From: Hanleya hanleyi
Lineage: Eukaryota; Mollusca; Polyplacophora; Lepidopleurida; Hanleyidae
DNA length: 64,000 nt
Reading direction: 5' to 3'
NCBI GenBank assembly: GCA_036873755.1
Contig: JAVTVY010016188.1
Span: 1-64,000, forward strand
Below the pieces are notes generated by a model. That model made no database searches, was not told the DNA's origin, and saw only the letters and a program-made list of their open reading frames with translations. Of this stretch, positions 36,385-47,066 are shown in pieces; position 1 is the stretch's first letter, and the number at the start of each line of letters is the position of its first letter. Made by a program: the position numbers and the translations under genes.

Positions 36385-36970
36385 ATCAGTTTTTACCCCT
36401 CGGCCCTTTTGGTCTCGGGGTATTGTCGACACCATGTACGTCCGTTCGTCTGATTGAAACACGACCGCCACACTTATTTATCTGGTGCTAAGTCACATGC
36501 CTATCGAAAGTGGCTTCCCTCAGCCCATATTTCACAGAGTTATGCCCCTTTACAAATATATTATTTAGTATTTCTTTCCTGTATGCTTGAATGCAAGCAA
36601 CTATATCTGCAGAACTGTGTTCGATATAGTAAACTTATTTATATTGTATTCTAGAAGCCAACAAAAACTTATTCGCCTCGGCCCTTATTTCACCGTTTCA
36701 TATTTTATGGAGTTATGCCCCTTTCGGATGTAATAATCTCCGATTTTGTTATCTCTAATTGAATGTACAAGTTATATCTGCAGATCCGTGTTCGGTGCTA
36801 AATTTTGGAAACTTATTTATCTAGTTGTATTGTAGAAACTTACAAAAAAATCATCATTTCGGCTCTTATATTATGGAGTAATAATCTTGGATATGTTTGA
36901 ATGTAACCAGTTATATCTGAAGAGCTGTGCTCTATACAGCTACCAAGCTTATTTATCTACTTCTATTGAA
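36385..36970 (+). repeat. Diverged tandem repeat related to the 150-bp family
   Basis: After TTTACCCCTCGGCCCTTTTG and GGTATTGTCGACACCATGTA, about three units of 165-180 bp recur with GAGTTATGCCCCTTT, GTTATATCTGCAGA, and AAACTTATTTATCTA landmarks. Confidence 0.7.
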
Positions 36971-38768
36971 TATCACTGACCTTGAGCTCTTTTATAACGG
37001 TCAAATTATATATGTTAAGTACAGTACAGGGCAAAAAAGACTTGAGCTTATAAGATATCCGAATTCATGTTCCATATCCAATTAAGTTAGAATTGACCAG
37101 AAAACTGTTGAAGATGACTGCACGGCCTTGATCTATATTTCAAATTACTTGATTTGACTATGAGCTTTTTTTAGAAGAGTATATTTAGGGCTAGGTCCCC
37201 CCCCCCCACACTTTTTCGGAGCGCAATGTTATAAGTCCTATCTTAGATAGCACCAGCCCAACATTTAACATGGCCGGTATAGAGTTCAGCCCCCCACTTT
37301 CAAATGTGCTCCGCGGTTCCTGACTGAATACATAGGGAAATTTGAATTTTTCTTCTTTGATGCTCATTAAATCAAACTTCCCAAGGTCAATTTTATCCCA
37401 TTTTCCTATATAATACTAAACACATATAGTGCTTGTTGAATTTGTAATAAAAACAGGGGGACACCATACTTTCTTAGAAAATATTAGCAGTATAACCGAT
37501 AAACTGAGCCTTTTCAATCATATTTCCAGGAGGGAGTGGGGGCACGAATCAGGGTGGGTGTGGAGAATATTATTGAAGTTCCATTTATTAGCCATTCAGA
37601 AGTTCTATTTTTGTTGAAACTGAATAAGAGTGAATTTGGGGGTATTCCACAAAAATCATTTTCAACCTCTGGAGCACTTTACACCCTCCAACCATTGGAT
37701 TTAAAATGCCAATTTTTTGGTCGGTCTCATCACACTATCGAACCACCAATAAAACACATAAATGGTTCTGTTGTGTCTTTTGTTGATTTTTATTCCATTT
37801 TGAGATGTCTGGGTACTTTTGGTAGGAAATTCAGCTTGTTTTGATTTGACAAATGACCATGTTGTAGCCCCATAAGATCAGGGAAATGAATGTCCTCTAC
37901 TCCCTTAATCAATGCCATCCTCCCCACAGCGCATGCTCCATTTCACAAGCTCATTTATCATCCCTGTCTCCAATAGCGGAAGTTGACCTTTACTACATTG
38001 CTATGACGTACAACTCCTTAAGTTTTGCACATGAGCGAACTACTTTCCATATGCTCTGTCCAGATAAACGGGAAATAATCTCCAGGTAATTCTTTTTAAC
38101 GCTAGGTCAACAGAGGTATTATGCAGACTTGAAAAGTAATCAAAATATTCGGCAAACCTCTATTTTACTATATTTGATGTCACTTCCGGCGATGTGCGCA
38201 CGGCCCCGAATCCGATCCAAATATCTGACCCCCAGCGAGGTGGTTGAATCAATGCTTCAATATTTTTTTTTTTTTTTATGCCGTGTGTTGTGCATATTGA
38301 AAGCTGGAGATTATTCCCAAAAGGTTTGTGCATGTCAAAAAGTCCTTGTACGAAAAAATTGTCATTCTGGTGGCAATTCCTTAGTGTTGACTGTATTATA
38401 GTTTATATCAGATACCAACTGTTTTGTGTCTGACAAACTGACAGATGGAACCAGACATTGACAGTCACTGTGACATGCAGGTTCCTGGCTTGCATATTCT
38501 GGCCAGCCTGGCAGGTGGTTGACCATGTTCAAAAGATTGTCAGGGTTTTCTTCAGGAAATACTCTGACACTGATTTAATGTTAATGTGTTGTGGATAACT
38601 ATTTAATTTTATTAACTAATGACATCCAGCAGCAGCTTTCAACAGTATTTTAAATTTTGACCTCTGTGAGGGGGAAAACTCATCTAGATGTATCTTGAAT
38701 TAGCCAGATACCTTTAAAAACTCCAAGGCAGAATTTAGTGGATGATTGGTTCATTCATGTTTCATTCA

Positions 38769-39037
38769 CAGGCTTCATACGCCTTCTGGAAAGTCCTGGA
38801 AAATGCTTAAAAATGAAGTTAAAATCCTGAAAACTCCTGGAAAAATTTCACTTTCCTCTTCTGGGAGAACCAGCGATCCGATGCCACATGTTACTGTGCC
38901 AAAATTTGTTCCTGAACTTTGTTGATTTGCTCATCTTTGTTGCGAGTTGTTGTACTAAAGACTCCTGGAAAATTAAAATTATTGACCTGAAAAGTCTTGA
39001 AAAACTCCTGGAATGTTTTTCTGCTGTATGAACCCTG
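38769..39037. mobile_element. hAT-like MITE, 269 bp, 6-bp TSD CATTCA
   Basis: The left end CAGGCTTCATAC and the right end (complement CAGGGTTCATAC) match at 11 of 12 positions. CATTCA lies at 38763-38768 and 39038-39043. The interior is made of repeats of the type AACTCCTGGAAAA, a composition seen in hAT MITEs of many animals. The 6-bp TSD with CAGGG ends suggests the hAT6 group, as for 47067-48782. Confidence 0.82.
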
Positions 39038-39861
39038 CATTCATAACTTCAATATAATCATACTAAGCAACCAGCAGGATATTGTTCACTTCATGGAACA
39101 GTTTCTTGCCGATGGAAACATGGATCTAGAATGGAAGCTAATTCATAAGCTATTGTTCATTGGCTGATACCAGTTACATGTACATTGTAATACAATGTCA
39201 ATACGGTTACCTACATGTAACAAAAATATAAAAGTATCGGCCTGGGTGATGGAAGTTCCAGGGCTGATGCGTAGCCAAGATATGTTGCAGGGTGATTCAC
39301 TTTCGCTTCAAAAGGGCAAAATAGGGCACATCAGGGGTTTCGCTGTATGAGGAAAAGGGGCAAATAGAAGGTTCGCTTCCATCTGAAAGGAGCATTTGAA
39401 TGAGAAAAAATAATGGGTTTCGCCTGAACACAGAAAAGTTATAGCCGATTATAATAAACCTGCTCTTACATACATGTTATAGGTGTGTAAATGCAGATGA
39501 TATGGGTATCACTTGACATGGATTGAAAATCCATCATTCATGGTATTCACAACTGCCTGCAGGAAACAATTCCATGTTGGCCTATTTTAACTTAGCAGCT
39601 GGTACCGTTTGTTTAATAACCTGCATAAATATTGTTAATCTCTCCGATCTGACTGTTATTGATTTCCAACGTTGTACAATCAGCCATTATACAGGCAGTG
39701 AATTATGTAGGAGATCTGTTGTAATACAAATACAGTGTAACCTCACTGTAACTATGTTATTGGGGGACCAAATTTGAACCACCTTATATATTTTCAGCCT
39801 TAAATAACGGTGAAAATAGTATGTATTCATAGACTTGGTGGATATCCTAGCTCCCCTTGTA

Positions 39862-40072
39862 CATGTATGAGAATGAGCATTGTATCCAGGCAGCTCATAT
39901 TGAGATGAGAATGTACATTGTATACATGTACATGTATGAGAATGAGCATTGTATCCAGGCAGCTCATATTGAGATCAGAATGTACATTGTATACATGTAC
40001 ATGTATGAGAATGAGCATTGTATCCAGGCAGCTCATATTGAGATGAGAATGTACATTGTATACATGTATCAG
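39862..40072 (+). repeat. 69-bp tandem repeat, 3 units
   Basis: GAGAATGAGCATTGTATCCA starts at 39869, 39938 and 40007. The units contain TACATGTACATGTA palindromes. Open frames on both strands arise because 69 is divisible by three. Confidence 0.95.
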
Positions 40073-41009
40073 GGATAGGATTACAATGAAGTTATTAAAT
40101 GTTGGTATTTTATCTGATACAAGTATGTGATAGTCTCGCCGATGTAAGCTTGGAAGCATTGATGAGTTTTAGCAGCCTAAGGCATGGGAGATGTAACTTT
40201 TTAAAAATTATTTCCTTTTAAATTTAGATTTTACAGAAAATTTAAAGTTGTTTTCCTGGAACTGTTGTTTAAAATTGAACAATTAAATTATTATAATAAC
40301 CGTTCTTCAGTGTAATATACACATACCATCCTTAGATTTTTCATCTCATCCAATCAAATAAAAAACACTGTAACATGGAATACATAAATACAAGTATGAA
40401 CTGGTCTCGATAATTAAAATATCCAACGAGATAAAGTGTACCATCACATTTGTGCATGACCGGTCACAGCTGGTTAACTTCAAAGACAAGATCCCCCATG
40501 AAATGTAGTGTAGAATATGATACCCATGTACTATATGCATAGTTTTTGCCCCCAGAGAATTTAGCAAATATAAAATGTTTTGCTTTACTCGTTCACACAT
40601 TCCCACAACTCGGTGAACTGTTTTCATAATCTTAATATCAAACAGTGATTCCCTCCCCTTGGGGCCAACATGTATCATTGTTTTCAAGCTAAACCCATGA
40701 AGACTACAAAAAGGAAGATATGAAAACCTTTGCATTTCACCCTGAAGATCCATTGATTGTAATCATTGTAGTGACCATAACCTATTTTCGTCCAGGTCAG
40801 TAGGTCGATTACGACCGGACTTACCAGATTACATCACACATGCATCTGGTCAAGTATCCGAGTGAAGACGAATTAGTTTCACATACTGATAATAAAACGT
40901 CATCACATAATATGTCTATCATTTCTGGTCTGCACAGGGATGAACCATGGATGTAAAAAAAAATTTGTCGCTACATTTGCAGCAAAGTTGTCTCCTCTGA
41001 CAAAGGCAA

Positions 41010-41212
41010 TTTACCAGCCTTGAATTTATCTAAAATGTGATGATGTTACCAAGAGTTACCAGCCTTGAATTTATCTATAATGTGATTCTGTTACCAACAG
41101 TTACCAGCCTTGAATTTATTTTTAATATAATGTTACCAAGAGTTACCAGCCTTGAATTTATCTATAATGTGATGGAGTTACCAGGAGTTACCAGCCTCAA
41201 ATTGATTAATGT
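41010..41212 (+). repeat. 45-bp tandem repeat, about 5 units
   Basis: GTTACCAGCCTTGAATTTAT recurs at about 41010, 41055, 41100, 41142 and 41187; one unit is 42 bp. Confidence 0.93.
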
Positions 41213-41728
41213 TGTAAAGTATTAAGAAAAAGCTGTTACTTGTTGGAAAAGTGTTTACACTGAATGGTTTAGGTCCAGGTACGACATACATCATATTATG
41301 ATTTTGAGTCCCTGTCCTAAATCTGGCCTCTTTCCGAATAAAAACAAAAAAACAAACAAAAAAAACATGTTGTGATTGGTGTCCAAATCTAATAAATACA
41401 TGTAAGCTGTCAGATTTATGATTCAAATCTCAGGAGTTCTATGGATTCCATAGAGTTAGACTGCCAGAATCTGTTTGGATTTCTGTAAATTTTGAGGAAA
41501 ATCAAAGCCTGCATTATATGATATTGACTCAATAATAGGATCCATCTTAAAATGGTGTCTTTTTTACACATATCAGCTCGTTCATTGGAATGTACTTCAC
41601 ATGTAATGGTTGACTGGTTCTTTTATATTTGAGAGTAATCTCATTTCACTGTGACCAATTGTTCATGTTTGGAGGACACACATCCTACATGTATTTGGAA
41701 TACACTTTTAATTATTGATCTTCTTGAA

Positions 41729-41984
41729 ATATATCTATTACAATAACAATCAACAACAAGAATGTACTACATTGTTATAAATATATCTATTACAATAACA
41801 ATCAACAACAAGAATGTACTACATTGTTATAAATATATCTATTACAATAACAATCAACAACAAGAATGTACTACATTGTTATAAATATATATATTACAAC
41901 AACAATCAACAACAAGAATGTACTACATTGTTATAAATATATCTATTACAATAACAATCAACAACAAGAATGTACTACATTGTT
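41729..41984 (+). repeat. 52-bp tandem repeat, 5 nearly identical units
   Basis: ATATATCTATTACAATAACA starts at 41729, 41781, 41833, 41885 and 41937, with only a few base differences (the fourth unit has ATATATATATTACAACAAC). The near identity points to recent expansion. Confidence 0.96.
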
Positions 41985-42169
41985 TTCAACCTTATACTTG
42001 TAGGCTTCTATAAAAACAAACAAACTCCTCATTTGTTTCCAGAGATAATGCTCTTAAAAATAATTAAGGGCTGATTTAAAATGAAATTAGATCCTTTCAG
42101 TTGTTCGAAATCCCATATGGACTAAATAGGCAGTTGCCTGTGCTGTTATATTTTCTCAGAAAACCTGTA

Positions 42170-42370
42170 GCAGGTTATCATGGTTAGAAAATGGTGTACA
42201 TATGGTAACTTGTAACCAATGCTTTAGGGTTAATACATGGTAACATTTGCATGTTATGGTATTGCCCATATAGGGTCGGCTAAAACTGAAATTGGAAACC
42301 TTCAGGAGGACAGGGTTCACCAGTCATCATTACTGGACAAGCCCAGATGAATGGGGATGGTTTTCTAACC
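42170..42370 (+). repeat. Dispersed repeat, copy B of 4575-4810
   Basis: The same series of motifs in the same order as copy A; diverged, with no visible ends. Confidence 0.6.
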
Positions 42371-42951
42371 CCTTCACAGTATCTGTGGACATAGATGTAT
42401 CCTACTTTCACCAACTGCTTTGAAATTCACTCTACTAATGTTATAGTATATTATAAACACTCGCTACTCTATCATACATTCACGTAATCCTGCTTGCTTG
42501 TGCATTCTACTCTTCACTCCCTGTGGCACTGCAAATATTATGCACAACATATATCATTTTTCTTGTAATTTCACTTTCTCATAGAATTAAATGATGCTCG
42601 ACGGTTGTTTCACATGCATTGAATATTGTGTATATACCGTACTCAGATAGTGCCTTGAAACATCAATTTCAGAGTGTCCGTAAATTGTCTGCTTGCTCAG
42701 AGATAAATTTTATTGCTGGGTATGGACTCATACTCATGAGTATACTCATAACAAAGTTAATGCATGCTTTTTGCTGCTAATTTCTTAACAGTGTTATTGT
42801 TATCATCTAAATTAACATGGTGGATGCAGTTATTTGGCTGGTTCGAGATTTAACTTTTAACAAATTAACAGCTATATTTACCAATTTGATGTGAATGCAG
42901 TGATGTTTGAGCTAACTGGCACGTGATAATTCTTGCTTCCATTTCTTTCAG

Positions 42952-43257
42952 ATGATGATCACGATGATGATGCTGAGGACAACGACGGTCAAGATAATGT
43001 CGTGAATGGCAATGCCAGATATATGACTGCACCTCCCGAGTTTGAATCTTCGAGTTTATCGAGTGATAACTCGAGTCTGCACGGGAACGACATGGGCTAC
43101 CCGGGGGAGTCAGATAGGAGAAAGCTCAACACTCTTGTCCATGCACACTCACTTAATGACAATAGTCAGGAGCCCCCTATTATCCTCAACAACAACAACA
43201 TAGTGCACAAAATTAGTTCAAAACGCTATGAGGAGTCCAGTTCGTCATCTGATGATG
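42952..43257 (+). CDS. SYTL-like: Slp-like gene, coding exon 4: acidic, Ser-rich linker
   Basis: Residues 156-257. The acceptor is CCATTTCTTTCAG; the split codon G+AT gives Asp. The peptide opens DDDHDDDAEDNDGQDNVVNG and later has SSSLSSDNSSLHGND and YEESSSSSDDGD, clusters of acidic and serine residues that look like casein-kinase-2 sites. No known domain is present. Such disordered linkers separate the Rab-binding and C2 parts in Slp proteins. The exon end at ATGATG before GTGACG is chosen because it restores the frame into exon 5; reading through gives an in-frame stop at about 43352. Confidence 0.78.
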
Positions 43258-43348
43258 GTGACGAACAAATACTGGAATACTCACTTTATGGACTGCTTTC
43301 ATCACCTCTCCTGCTTAGCATATCCAATTCCTCATCTATCCACTGTAG
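43258..43348 (+). other. Short intron 4 (91 bp)
   Basis: GTGACG donor, and a strongly pyrimidine-rich 3' half ending CTATCCACTGTAG. Its length is not a multiple of three and retention leads to a stop at about 43350-43352. Confidence 0.75.
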
Positions 43349-43464
43349 GTGAACTACTGCCACCTGGAGACTCTCCTCTGATCTCTCAGCAGAGGATGGA
43401 GCGCTATGACAACGATGGGGACCACTCAATGGCGGGAATTTCAGATCTTGACAGGTCGCTCCCA
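43349..43464 (+). CDS. SYTL-like: Slp-like gene, coding exon 5: linker
   Basis: Residues 258-296. The sequence begins G|ELLPPGDSPLISQQRMER and contains YDNDGDHSMAGISDLDRSLP. No domain is recognised. The donor at CCA before GTGAAC is weak, but it is the one that ends in phase 0, as required by the phase-0 start of exon 6. Without it the frame meets a stop at about 43530. Confidence 0.68.
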
Positions 43465-43558
43465 GTGAACACTTCAGGATCCAGCCGTTACCTGTTCCCA
43501 TATCACAAATTAGCGTGTCCTCCATTTTGATGATTAAACATAATAGAGCACATTACAG

Positions 43559-43775
43559 GCACTTGGGGACATAGACGATCTAATCCAGAAATCAAAATCA
43601 AAACAAGAACAACCACATTCCCCTTTGAGTAGTATGACATCATCACCCACACCCTCCACGCATGGCCAGAGATTACTGGATCTTGCCAATGTGTCCGATA
43701 GCGTTGATGGCTACTCGGACAAAGAGCAACCACCTTCACAAAAACAGCGAACTGGCAAACATGGCAAAAATAAAG
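43559..43775 (+). CDS. SYTL-like: Slp-like gene, coding exon 6: linker
   Basis: Residues 297-368. It starts ALGDIDDLIQKSKSKQEQPH after the acceptor GCACATTACAG and ends near QKQRTGKHGKNKG before a good donor AAAG|GTAACA. It includes a Ser/Thr/Pro-rich run (SPLSSMTSSPTPSTHG) and a basic tail. The final G pairs with AT of the giant exon to give Asp. No domain is recognised. The intron before it is only 94 bp (43465-43558). Confidence 0.75.
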
Positions 43776-43965
43776 GTAACAGTCACCAATATTCAACCAT
43801 ATTGTACATTTATTTTCACTATTCTTTTGTTGAAATTTTGTTTCCCTCATTAGGCTATTCAAAATAAATTTCTTATTTCTTACTATTTGTTGGAACACTA
43901 CTCCAAAGGGGTTGATGTTTAAATTAACTTGGCAATTTACTGAGCTATCAAACCATTTTCATATC

Positions 43966-44187
43966 TACCTTATTTTTTCTAATTTTTTTAACAGTATTTT
44001 TAAACTTAGAAGCAGAAAAAACCCCACCTTTGTTTCAACTGGGCCTAAATACTGTGGCTTGGATATGTTATTTATGCTAAGAACTGAAAAGACAGCTTAG
44101 TGAAATTTGTAAAACGTTAGCAAAATTTCCTTCTGCAGATGCCTGAAGTTTACTTTTGCCATCTGAATAATTAGAAAAAATAAGGTA
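43966..44187 (-). mobile_element. MITE of the TACCCTATTTC family, inverted copy
   Basis: The ends TACCTTATTTTTTCTAATT and its exact complement at 44169-44187 form a 19-bp TIR. The reverse complement of the body reads TTCAGATGGCAAAAG, ATAACATATCCAAGCCACAG, matching 32081-32346 and 17951-18140. Confidence 0.85.
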
Positions 44188-44649
44188 TTACTGGAATCAC
44201 TAGTTTATTTGTGAATGGCCTAACTATGGTCTGCCTCATTTGTCCTTTGAAGATTCCTTGAGAATCCATAAATGTTGTATTTGTTACCCTTCATTTACTG
44301 AGAAACTATCGAGATCTGATTCAAGCCCATCATTATGGGCTAGTAGTATAATTTTCATGAATGTATTCTTTGGAAGAAAATTTGCAACTTCTTCTTAATT
44401 ATAGAGTAACCCTGATGGTAAAATCTATAATCGAAAAGCAAAGATACCTTCAAAAAAAATATTTGTTTTTGTACACATAAGTTTTACATATCTGAAAACG
44501 TAAGCTTACGTGTACATCACACATGTATATGGGTGTGAAATGAGATGAACTTGGTGGTGGCTCTGATTAATGGATACATGTACATCCCTTACAATCCAGC
44601 TGGGAAATATCAGTAACCTGGCTACCTACTGGCAGCTAGTGGACTGTAG

Positions 44650-44885
44650 AGTTAACTGCATTTTCACTGGACAAAGTGGCAGTGGAGTGCAAAGTTAGCA
44701 GCATTTTCACTGGACAAAGTGGCAGTGGAGTGCAAAGTTAGCAGCATTTTCACTGGACAAAGTGGCAGTGAAGTGCAAAGTTAGCAGCATTTTCACTGGA
44801 CAAAGTGGCAGTGAAGTGCAAAGTACCTGCATTTCCACTGGACAAAATTGCAAAGACTGCAAAGCTAACTGCATTTTCACTGGAT
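44650..44885 (+). repeat. 43-bp tandem repeat, about 5.5 units
   Basis: CATTTTCACTGGACAAAGTG starts at 44659, 44702, 44745 and 44788, with diverged units at about 44830 and 44871. Confidence 0.95.
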
Positions 44886-45639
44886 GCCCACTTCGTGATG
44901 GCAAAGGATCTACATGTAACCCTTTTTGGCAATAATATAACTTGTACTAGCTTTGGTGGCTCATTTTACTAACCTGTGTTCTGCAACTAATGAATATCTA
45001 TTATCATTAACATGTCGACAAGTTTATTATTCCATATCATTAACATATCAATGTAAATATAACCAACATTGTATTTGACTGTCAGTCATTACGCATGCAG
45101 ATGTACCATCATCAATATTATCAGGTTACCCATATATACATGACTATTGATCAATCAAACAATTAAATCAGGATAATAGACATTCTTAATGGTCTTGACA
45201 GCTAAAAAAAAACATCTGAATATTTTTTCCATCCCATGTATGACAGACGATCTGCCGTTATTTAATTGAGTAAATTATCTGTTGTTGACTGTGTGACAGC
45301 ATCAAAGCTCAGTTGTGTTTCAAATTTTGGATCAAACCCAAAAATATTTCATGTGGTGCATTTGAGCAACCATGGAATATTTTAATGAAATTAAAGTCAA
45401 AAGTTTAAAACTATAAATGGTAATTTTTAATCTCTCTCCTCTTGCCCAGCAAATTTTAATGGCCGATATCAGTGTAGTTAGGGGGCATTTGATCAGTTAT
45501 GGATTGTTATATACATTCTGTGGTACAAATATACATCTTTTAGAGCGGGGTCAGGTGGAGTGTATTTTATTCAGGCGAGACAGGATGAATTGTGTATCAA
45601 ATACTGATATTCCCTACAATGCATCATCAAGTTCTGTTG

Positions 45640-45960
45640 ATCACACTGCATTGGCCTAATGGATAGAGTGGCTCAAGCACAGGCTCTGAGGTTAAACCGT
45701 CATACCAAAGATTTTAAAAATATTGAACTTGTTTCCTCACTTGACACTTGTCATGAAGAGGATAAAACAAGTCCTGTTTGCAACCTTGTCCCAGTATTGT
45801 GAACGGGTGAAGTGGCATGTTTGCATATCGCATGATGGTTCAGTGAGACAATACTATATAATGGCATCATTAAGACTCCTCTGTTACATGTATGCACCAT
45901 CATAATATGACTGAAACATCGTTGAAAGGGACATTAAATCCAATCGCTCACTCAGGTTTG
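45640..45960 (+). mobile_element. tRNA-derived SINE
   Basis: The A-box-like GGCCTAATGGATAGAGTGGC head and the body ATGATGGTTCAGTGAGACAA, then ATGGCATCATTAAGACT are shared with 23035-23320. The tail AATATGACTGAAACATCGTT, GGGACATTAAATCC and CGCTCACTC is the family 3' end. Confidence 0.78.
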
Positions 45961-47066
45961 TGTGTGCTTCATCCCTGGCCAGCAAGAATAGTTGAACAGT
46001 GATTGTTAGCTGAACCCAGTCGTGTCATTGAGGAAGTTTACACCCCAAACTTTGTTTGCTAACCTATACCCGAAATTTTCTGGATAGCCCAGAGTGTTAA
46101 CCAGTAAAAAACTCAGTGTACGTTTCTCCATTCATGTACATACCCATTATTGTCACCATGTCAGCTGTTTATTGCCAAAATCATGAAAGATGGATTTTCT
46201 GCACAACACATGGAAATCTAAGCATACTGCTACATATACACAGGTACACAGGTACACAGGTAGTGCTTATGTAGAGAAACTCGATTGGATCTTAGAAACA
46301 TCAGAAAGTTGAATATCAACAACCTAATTTTCACATAAATTTTACTTTTCATGGAAATGCATGATGTTCAGAATGAAATTGTCACCAAATTAAAAAACTT
46401 CTCTGGTGCCCCGTGACCGGTGACCTTTTTATTAACTGTCTGATGGGGACCGGTCTTCAATCTTGTTCATAAGTTTCCTTTGGGTGTACCTATCCTCATA
46501 GTTTTTATAAGCTTTGCGATGTCATTTAATACCTCCCCTGATAATGTTGTAATATCAGAAAAAGCAAAGAATGACATTTGGAGAGACAACACAGGGAAAG
46601 TACCTCCTGCATAATAATGTTACCAATCATGTTGATTATGAACTTGTTTATATCTCTGGGTTATTCAATTTTCATAGCTGCATTATTGATCTCTGTCAAT
46701 TCCTGGTTTTAAGTGGAGTCTGTCTGGTTTGCATATTCTATAGTTCCTTGTTATCGATCAGTCATTAGAATCTACCATTTCTCGAGTTGCGGAATTCCTT
46801 ATATGTTGCATTCCTTCTAGTGTGTGGTATACAGGGTGTTGATTGGTATGAGAGTGTTGGCGAATTTATGTGCTTAACACCATGACAGATACCAACTTAT
46901 ACATTAATGTAGTCTATGGATCCTGTGATTGACCACATTACCAAGAATGAGGTTTCCCTCCCTGTAAGTGCGCGCACACTACCTTGACTGCGTCTGCCCT
47001 AATATGTAAAATATGATATTTCAGGACTATTTTGCTCTAAATAAGCATTTCTAATGAAGGTATATC

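Larger units (their letters stand above)
24922..42951 (+). other. Intron 3 (18.0 kb), repeat-rich
   Basis: GTAAGT donor and CCATTTCTTTCAG acceptor, both ends in phase 1. Stretches 24922-26340, 32347-34532, 37000-38760 and 39050-39855 show no element or coding exon I can support. The elements that are visible are listed separately. Cassette exons inside cannot be excluded. Confidence 0.75.

Noticed and set aside
37429..37844. Overlapping frames of 62 and 102 codons
   Set aside because: No motif recognised and AT-rich intronic context; splice-flanking sites do not give a frame compatible with the exon 3 to exon 4 phases in any obvious way.
39827..40159. Open frames on both strands with repeated peptides
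   Set aside because: They are the 69-bp tandem repeat.
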